Assembly: GCA_017958245.1 (NCBI GenBank)
Contig: JAGDDC010000309.1
Coordinates: 1 to 10,808, forward strand
Direction of reading: 5' to 3'
DNA: 10,808 nt
Source: Lachnospiraceae bacterium
GTDB taxonomy: Bacteria > Bacillota_A > Clostridia > Lachnospirales > Lachnospiraceae
Shown here: positions 6,436 to 10,808 of the stretch, piece after piece
How positions within the stretch are numbered: the first letter of the stretch is position 1
Layout: every line of letters starts with the position of its first letter
Notes under the pieces: generated by a model
Seen by the model: the letters and a program-made list of their open reading frames with translations, nothing else
What the model was told of the DNA's origin: nothing
Database searches by the model: none
Position numbers and translations under genes: made by a program

Positions 6436-7911
6436 TTATTTTATCTCCTGAAACAAGTTCCTCATAGTCGGATAGATCTGTCGGAACTTTTTGTACTGTT
6501 CCTCATACCGCGCCGATATCGCAGGATCGGGAGCAACGGTCTCCCGTACGTGACAGAGAGCCTCGGCACATGAGCTCACACTGTCGTATGCGCCTGTTCC
6601 CACCATGGCCAGCATGGCTGCTCCGTATCCGGGTCCTTCCTCCGTCTGCGGGATATCAAGCGAAATGTTCAAAACATTTGCAAGGATGGTGCGCCACAAA
6701 GGGCTCTTCGCTCCACCGCCGCACAAACGGCTCCGATCGATGGAGAGTCCCAGGGAACGCGCGACCTCTAAGCTGTCGCGAAGCGCAAAACTGACACCTT
6801 CCAGCATCGCCTGTACGAGATCGCCTCTGGTCGAATCCATACTCATGCCTATAAAGCATGCACGGGCGTCCACATCGTTGATCGGACTTCTCTCTCCCAT
6901 CAGGTATGGAAGGAAAAAGACTCGGTTGCGGCCAAGTTTATCTTCGGTAACGCCTGCCTGCTCGGAGGCATAGTCCGTGGTGTTTAAGATGTCCTCACAG
7001 AGCCACTTGTTGCAGGATGCTGCGGAAAGCATGCATCCCATGAGATGCCAGCCACCGTCTGCGTGACAGAAGGCGTGAAGCGCGTTGTGAGGATCTACAC
7101 CGAAGGATCTTGAGGATACGAACAGGGTGCCGCTGGTGCCTAAGCTTATGTTACAGCCGCCCTCTCCCACGACCCCGGTCCCCACTGCCGCTGCGGCGTT
7201 GTCTCCCGCACCGGCTGCGACTTTCACGCTGTCTGAAAGTCCAAAGAGTCCCACGATCTCAGGCTTCACTCCTCCGATGATCTCATAGCTTTCAAAGAGC
7301 TGCGGCATCTGAGCTTCATTTACGCCGCATATATCAAGCATATCCTTCGACCAGCTCCTGTGCTCCACATCAAGCAGCAGCATGCCGCTCGCGTCCGAGA
7401 AGTCACAGGCATGTACTCCGGTGAGCTTGTAGTTTATATAATCCTTCGGGAGCATGATCTTTGCGATCCGCGCAAAGTTCTCAGGCTCGTGTTTCTTCAT
7501 CCACAGAAGCTTTGGCGCCGTGAACCCTGCAAATGCGATATTTGCCGTCAGTTTGCTGAGTTTCTCCTTGCCGATCTCGGTGTTGAGCCAAGCTGTTTCT
7601 TCTGCGGTACGTCCGTCGTTCCAAAGAATGGCGGGGCGGATCACATCATCTTTTTCGTCCAATGCGACCAGACCGTGCATCTGACCGCCGACACCGATCC
7701 CTGCCACCAGGGAGGCATCATAGCCTTCAAGTAGTTTACGGACACCTGTGACACACGCGTTCCACCAGTCGGCCGGATCCTGCTCCGACCATCCGGGCTG
7801 CGGGAAATACAGCGGGTATTCCTCTGTGACCGTGTTTACGATCTCTCCTGCTTCAGTCACTAAAAGGAGCTTCACTGCAGAGGTGCCAAGATCAATACCG
7901 ATATAATACAT
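6436..7911 (-). CDS. xylB: Xylulokinase (FGGY family)
   Basis: A 491-residue cytoplasmic sugar kinase that phosphorylates D-xylulose to xylulose-5-phosphate with ATP, the step after XylA. The N-terminal actin-like domain starts YIGIDLGTSAVKLLLV (phosphate loop, 3-18) and has VGGQMHG (74-80), the Met-His-Gly block of xylulokinases, then AILWNDGRT (94-102). Asp237 in GAGDNAAAAVGTG (235-247) is the likely catalytic base. The C-terminal domain has LCGGGAKSPLWRTILANVL for nucleotide and interdomain contacts. Length is typical. The ATG at 7911 starts directly at the conserved strand. Upstream starts at 7923 and 7968 would add residues encoded by the leader element. The Shine-Dalgarno is weak (ATGGT, 7 nt away), so translation may depend on the leader. 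It lies 98 nt after the permease gene and 96 nt before xylA. Confidence 0.95.
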   Translation of the reverse strand: MYYIGIDLGTSAVKLLLVTEAGEIVNTVTEEYPLYFPQPGWSEQDPADWWNACVTGVRKLLEGYDASLVAGIGVGGQMHGLVALDEKDDVIRPAILWNDGRTAEETAWLNTEIGKEKLSKLTANIAFAGFTAPKLLWMKKHEPENFARIAKIMLPKDYINYKLTGVHACDFSDASGMLLLDVEHRSWSKDMLDICGVNEAQMPQLFESYEIIGGVKPEIVGLFGLSDSVKVAAGAGDNAAAAVGTGVVGEGGCNISLGTSGTLFVSSRSFGVDPHNALHAFCHADGGWHLMGCMLSAASCNKWLCEDILNTTDYASEQAGVTEDKLGRNRVFFLPYLMGERSPINDVDARACFIGMSMDSTRGDLVQAMLEGVSFALRDSLEVARSLGLSIDRSRLCGGGAKSPLWRTILANVLNISLDIPQTEEGPGYGAAMLAMVGTGAYDSVSSCAEALCHVRETVAPDPAISARYEEQYKKFRQIYPTMRNLFQEIK

Positions 7912-7918
7912 GCCAAAT

Positions 7919-7923
7919 ACCAT
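7919..7923 (-). promoter_or_regulatory. Weak ribosome binding site of xylB
   Basis: ATGGT on the minus strand takes the same place (7 nt before the ATG, 3 nt after the pseudoknot) that AAGGT takes before xylA. It matches the anti-Shine-Dalgarno poorly. No better site precedes this ATG or the alternative ATG at 7923. Confidence 0.4.
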
Positions 7924-7926
7924 GCC

Positions 7927-7972
7927 GCAGGCGTGGTGCACATCGGTGACACAGCCTGCTCGCGACACCGAT
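7927..7972 (-). ncRNA. Predicted H-type pseudoknot leader element, copy B (xylB)
   Basis: Minus strand order: P1 ATCGGTG (7972-7966), loop TCGCGA, P2 GCAGGC (7959-7954), loop TGTGT, P1' CACCGAT (7948-7942), loop GTGCACCAC, P2' GCCTGC (7932-7927). Compared with the xylA copy, P1 changes A to G and P1' changes T to C at the paired position, so pairing is kept. P2 is identical. The third loop keeps a GCACCA core and a 9-nt length. The first two loops are each 1 nt longer, which would break a shared reading frame. Distance to the ATG is 15 nt in both copies. The element sits in a 98-nt leader inside the operon. Confidence 0.65.
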
Positions 7973-8009
7973 AAAGCTTCATTTCCGTTTTAAAATCTAA
8001 GACCGTGGT

Positions 8010-8858
8010 TCACCCCTTGACTGCGCCTGCGATGAAGCTGTCCTGAATCCTCTTGCTAAGGAAGATGTAGATGAACAGCGTCGGGAAGGTTGCAAGCACC
8101 AGCGCAGCACCGATCGGTCCCCATTCGGTAGTATACTGTCCGGAGAGAGCCTGTACGCCTACCGGGAGTGTTCGAAGTGAAGACTTGCTGATGAAGATAT
8201 TGGCGAACATCAGCTCATTCCAGCATTGCAGGAAAGTGTAGATCCCGACTGTTGCCACTGCGGGCTTCATCATCGGAACGATGATCTTTAAGAAGATTCC
8301 CCAGATGCTGCAGCCGTCGATACCTGCAGATTCGTCCAGTTCCCTCGGGATCTCGTTCATGAATCCGGTACATACCAGGATCGCCATGGACAGAGAGAAC
8401 GCGGAATAGGGAATGATAAGTGCCCAATACGTATTGAGCATGCCAAGCTTGGACAGCGTCACATATACCGGCACGATCGAGGCATGAATCGGTATCGTAA
8501 GTCCCAGCATAAAAAACTTGTTCAGGGTCTTGCGGCGCTTCCAGATCAGTCTGGTGAGCGCAAACGTCGCCATAAGCGCAACGGCAAGTGTGATCAGGAT
8601 CGTCGCTACAGCCACGATCGTACTGTTTAAAAAGTATACTGCCATGTTCCCTGTCTTGACAGCACTGCCGTAGTTAGACCACAGCCAGTCCCTGGGCAGC
8701 CCGATAACGTTCTCACCGAAGATCTCGGCGTTGCCTTTCAGAGAAAATGTAAACATCCAATAGACAGGGAAGAGGTTGACGAGCATCCAAAAAACCAACC
8801 CTATGTAGATGAGGACGCGCTTACCATTGGAGCGCTTAGTTTTGGTTCTGTATCTCAT
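8010..8858 (-). CDS. Sugar ABC transporter permease, MalG-like (CUT1)
   Basis: A 282-residue inner-membrane permease of the carbohydrate uptake CUT1 group (MalG/UgpE type), the second half of the transport channel. A basic N-terminus precedes about six membrane segments, the first near residues 15-39. The EAA loop that docks on the ATPase is ELDESAGIDGCSIWGIFLKI followed by IVPMMKP (173-199). The end, QDSFIAGAVKG, is the usual MalG-type C-terminus. I chose the ATG at 8858, 4 nt after the stop of permease 1, with GAGGAG about 10 nt upstream. A longer in-frame start at 8894 would overlap the neighbour by about 30 nt and is less likely. The substrate is probably xylose, a xyloside or xylo-oligosaccharides, inferred from xylBA downstream. 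Confidence 0.92.
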   Translation of the reverse strand: MRYRTKTKRSNGKRVLIYIGLVFWMLVNLFPVYWMFTFSLKGNAEIFGENVIGLPRDWLWSNYGSAVKTGNMAVYFLNSTIVAVATILITLAVALMATFALTRLIWKRRKTLNKFFMLGLTIPIHASIVPVYVTLSKLGMLNTYWALIIPYSAFSLSMAILVCTGFMNEIPRELDESAGIDGCSIWGIFLKIIVPMMKPAVATVGIYTFLQCWNELMFANIFISKSSLRTLPVGVQALSGQYTTEWGPIGAALVLATFPTLFIYIFLSKRIQDSFIAGAVKG

Positions 8859-8862
8859 GGCC

Positions 8863-9747
8863 TTATTTCTCCTCTCTGTCTCTAAAGATCGCATTGATCA
8901 GAAGCGCAAATGCGAAGCAGAGAACGATCAGTAGCACTGCGATCGTACTGCCCATGCCGTATCGGTTGCGGAGGAAGAGCATGTTGATCATCAGGGTGCT
9001 GGGCACCTCTGTGGCATGCATTGGTCCACCGTTAGTCAAAACGTAGATCAAGTCGAAGGATTTGAGTGAACCGGTCACCGCAAAGATCACACTGACACGG
9101 ATGATAGGTTTGATGTACGGCAGCACGATATAGCGGTTAACCTGTCCGTTCGTTGCACCGTCAAGCATGGCTGCTTCACGAAGCTCCGGGGGCACGCTCT
9201 TGACACCCGCATACAGCAGAAGCATGTGATATCCGACATACTGCCAGAGAACCGGCACGAACACAGCTCCCAAAGCAGTTTGCTTCGTCCCGAGCCATAT
9301 CTTTGCAAGACTGTCAAGGCCGATGGCACGGAGAAATACGTTTAAAACACCGTATTCCGGATTGTAGATCTTCAGCCAGAGCTGACCGATAACAACCGTA
9401 GAGATCAGGACCGGCATGAAATAAACGGAAAGGAACACCCTCTCGCCTTTGATCTTTCTTCCCAGCACAAGCGCAAGGCCGAGAGCCAACGGAAGCTGGA
9501 TAACGACCGAAAGAAGGGCAAGCAACAGAGCGTTCAAAAGCGCCTTTGAAAAACCGATGGCATTGCTGGTGAACAGCTCCTTATAATTGTCGAAAGCGAT
9601 ATAGGTTTTTTCTCCAAATCCGTTCCAGTCAAACAGGCTATAATAACCCGACGCGCCGATCGGCGCGATCAAAACGCCGCAGAACAGGATCAGCGCCGGA
9701 AGGAGAAATAAAAAGATATATAATTTGTTGCTGTACATTCGATGCAT
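8863..9747 (-). CDS. Sugar ABC transporter permease, MalF/UgpA-like (CUT1)
   Basis: A 294-residue inner-membrane permease that pairs with the MalG-like protein. It has about six membrane segments (first about residues 9-30, others near 70-95, 107-126, 160-182, 214-236 and 266-288). The EAA docking loop is EAAMLDGATNGQVNRYIVLP (191-210). The block LTNGGPMHATEVPSTLM (237-253) is typical of UgpA/LacF-type permeases. The short form without the large periplasmic loop of E. coli MalF is usual in Gram-positives. The ATG at 9747 has GGAGG (9759-9755) 7 nt upstream. The gene is 110 nt after the binding-protein gene, with a hairpin between them that may lower permease expression. Confidence 0.93.
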   Translation of the reverse strand: MHRMYSNKLYIFLFLLPALILFCGVLIAPIGASGYYSLFDWNGFGEKTYIAFDNYKELFTSNAIGFSKALLNALLLALLSVVIQLPLALGLALVLGRKIKGERVFLSVYFMPVLISTVVIGQLWLKIYNPEYGVLNVFLRAIGLDSLAKIWLGTKQTALGAVFVPVLWQYVGYHMLLLYAGVKSVPPELREAAMLDGATNGQVNRYIVLPYIKPIIRVSVIFAVTGSLKSFDLIYVLTNGGPMHATEVPSTLMINMLFLRNRYGMGSTIAVLLIVLCFAFALLINAIFRDREEK

Positions 9748-9774
9748 AGCTTATCCTCCAAACGACAGGTGATA

Positions 9775-9815
9775 ACGGCACCTCCCAAAGTGCTTTGCAG
9801 GTTGAGAGGTGCCGT
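9775..9815 (-). terminator. Hairpin between binding-protein and permease genes (attenuator or mRNA-stabilising)
   Basis: ACGGCACCTC (9775-9784) pairs perfectly with GAGGTGCCGT (9806-9815), a 10-bp GC-rich stem. An inner CAAAG/CTTTG stem (9786-9797) can also form. On the minus strand it is followed by TTATC rather than a run of T, so it is at best a leaky terminator. In this position such a hairpin commonly protects the binding-protein mRNA end and lets only part of transcription enter the permeases. Confidence 0.65.
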
Positions 9816-9857
9816 CACTGTTACTTAATCAGACGCTGATCGATTCAGACGTCATTA

Positions 9858-10808
9858 TCAACCGATGTCATTGGTCAGGCCTGCAACGAAGTCTTCACCA
9901 TTAACTGCGCCGCCGTAAACCTGAGAAACATAATCAAGGTAGATCTGTGCGGGATCAGCTGCCATTGCAGTATCTCCGAAGAGAACGAGACCTTCGCACT
10001 TGCCTACGAGACCTGCGATGTCAACCATCAGAGGTGACAGTGAGCTGGTGTCATAGTCAGGTATCCATGCAGGCATACCAACCGAGTTAAGGTAGTTGTA
10101 GTGGCAGATCTCTTTGCCGAGCTCAACTGCTACCTTAGCTGCCAGATCAGCGTTCTTGGATGCTGCGCAAACAGCGAGTACGTCAGAAGGTCCACCGATC
10201 GTCTGGTAGTAAGAAGAACGTGTTGAATTCATAACAGGGAACAGACCAACGCCGGATTTGAAGGATGCACTTGCTACTTCACCGGTGTTCCAGGAACCGT
10301 TCTGGTAGAACGCTGTCTTGCCTGCAAGGAAGTTTGCCTTTGTCTCGTCGTTGCCGAGTGCAGCACCGTTGGGATCAAAGTATCCCTTGTTGATCATATC
10401 CTGGAAAGTGGAAACAGCAGTTGCGATATCAGGATCATTCCAGGTTGCTTCGCCTGCGAAGATCTTGTTGAGTGCATCATAGCCGATAGTCTTGATCATG
10501 ATGGGCTCAAGGTACTCAGTTACACACCATGTCTCTTTGCCTGCGCAGCCGAAAGGAACGATTCCCTTTGCGAGCAGAGCGTCACAGCAAGCGGTAAGAT
10601 CTTCATATGTCTCGGGAACGTGATCCCAGCCTGCCTCAGCAAGCAGATCCATGTTGGCATACATTGCAACGATGTTGAATGTTGTAGGGATACCATAGTG
10701 CTTGCCGTCATATGTTGTTGTAGCAAGCATGGATTCAGGGAGCTTTCCTTCATAAGCCTTGAAGTAGTCATCCAGACAAACTACTCTGTCTGCATTGACA
10801 AACTCGCC
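9858..10808 (-). CDS. Extracellular sugar-binding protein of the ABC transporter (partial, N-terminus outside window)
   Basis: The frame stays open to the window edge, giving the last 316 residues of a family 1 extracellular solute-binding protein (MalE/UgpB-like, CUT1 partner, usually 400-450 residues). In this group the protein is normally a lipoprotein on the outer face of the membrane and delivers sugar to the permeases. Supporting stretches are YDGKHYGIPTTFN, MYANMDLLAEAGWDHVPETYEDL, FLAGKTAFYQNGSWN and PVMNSTRSSYYQTIGGPSDV, all typical of the fold. Aromatic residues such as Trp in GKETW and NGSWN are likely sugar stackers. The signal peptide, lipobox and start are not visible, and neither is the operon promoter. 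The ATG at 10730 is internal, not the start. Ligand is inferred from xylBA as xylose or a xylose-containing oligosaccharide. Confidence 0.92.
   Translation of the reverse strand, partial: GEFVNADRVVCLDDYFKAYEGKLPESMLATTTYDGKHYGIPTTFNIVAMYANMDLLAEAGWDHVPETYEDLTACCDALLAKGIVPFGCAGKETWCVTEYLEPIMIKTIGYDALNKIFAGEATWNDPDIATAVSTFQDMINKGYFDPNGAALGNDETKANFLAGKTAFYQNGSWNTGEVASASFKSGVGLFPVMNSTRSSYYQTIGGPSDVLAVCAASKNADLAAKVAVELGKEICHYNYLNSVGMPAWIPDYDTSSLSPLMVDIAGLVGKCEGLVLFGDTAMAADPAQIYLDYVSQVYGGAVNGEDFVAGLTNDIG

Noticed and set aside
7875..7982. Short leader ORF before xylB (ATG at 7982, 36 codons, begins MKLYRCREQ) sharing LYRCR with the upstream reading of the xylA leader
   Set aside because: The shared peptide is only five residues. 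The 1-nt loop differences put the two leaders in different frames after it, most later differences are non-synonymous, and the ribosome site is weak. RNA structure explains the conservation better.
1..10808. CRISPR arrays, tRNA or rRNA genes, insertion sequences, prophage or toxin-antitoxin genes
   Set aside because: I saw no regular direct repeats with spacers, no tRNA or rRNA-like segments and no transposase or phage motifs; the gaps are short and are explained by promoters, terminators and leaders.

Overview
The window looks like a chromosomal piece of a Gram-positive Clostridia-type bacterium, most like Lachnospiraceae or a related rumen or gut anaerobe. The grounds are the Clostridia-style class A penicillin-binding protein with a cysteine-rich tail, a BTAD-type regulator, a sugar ABC transporter without its own ATPase, strong Shine-Dalgarno sites and moderately high GC. 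Family-level placement is an inference. TGA is an ordinary stop here, since it ends several intact genes.

The left half (about 1-4960) is on the plus strand. It holds the last codons of a possible upstream gene, a YigZ/IMPACT-family protein, an AT-rich gap with a near-consensus promoter, a bifunctional class A penicillin-binding protein, and a BTAD/SARP-like transcription regulator. The C-terminal domain of that regulator looks like a GGDEF fold that has lost its signature. Two strong hairpins at 4925-4998 end this unit, and the second can serve both strands.

The right half (about 5023-10808) is one minus-strand xylose-utilisation operon. In transcription order it reads: sugar-binding lipoprotein-type receptor (cut by the window edge), permease 1, permease 2, xylB (xylulokinase) and xylA (xylose isomerase). 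The transporter would bring in xylose, a xyloside or xylo-oligosaccharides. XylA converts xylose to xylulose and XylB phosphorylates it to xylulose-5-phosphate for the pentose phosphate pathway. No ABC ATPase lies in the window, so a shared MsmK/MsiK-type ATPase encoded elsewhere is likely.

Two things stand out. First, xylB and xylA are each preceded, exactly 15 nt before the ATG, by a copy of the same short RNA element. Its pairing order is that of an H-type pseudoknot, with one compensatory base-pair change between copies and loop lengths that shift the reading frame. It is a good candidate for a cis-acting translational regulator, possibly a riboswitch, of xylose catabolism. Second, xylA stops at a TGA standing where the family has a glycine, and the usual C-terminal tail continues in frame for 15 more codons. 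This suggests a recent GGA-to-TGA nonsense change, a sequencing error, or stop-codon readthrough.
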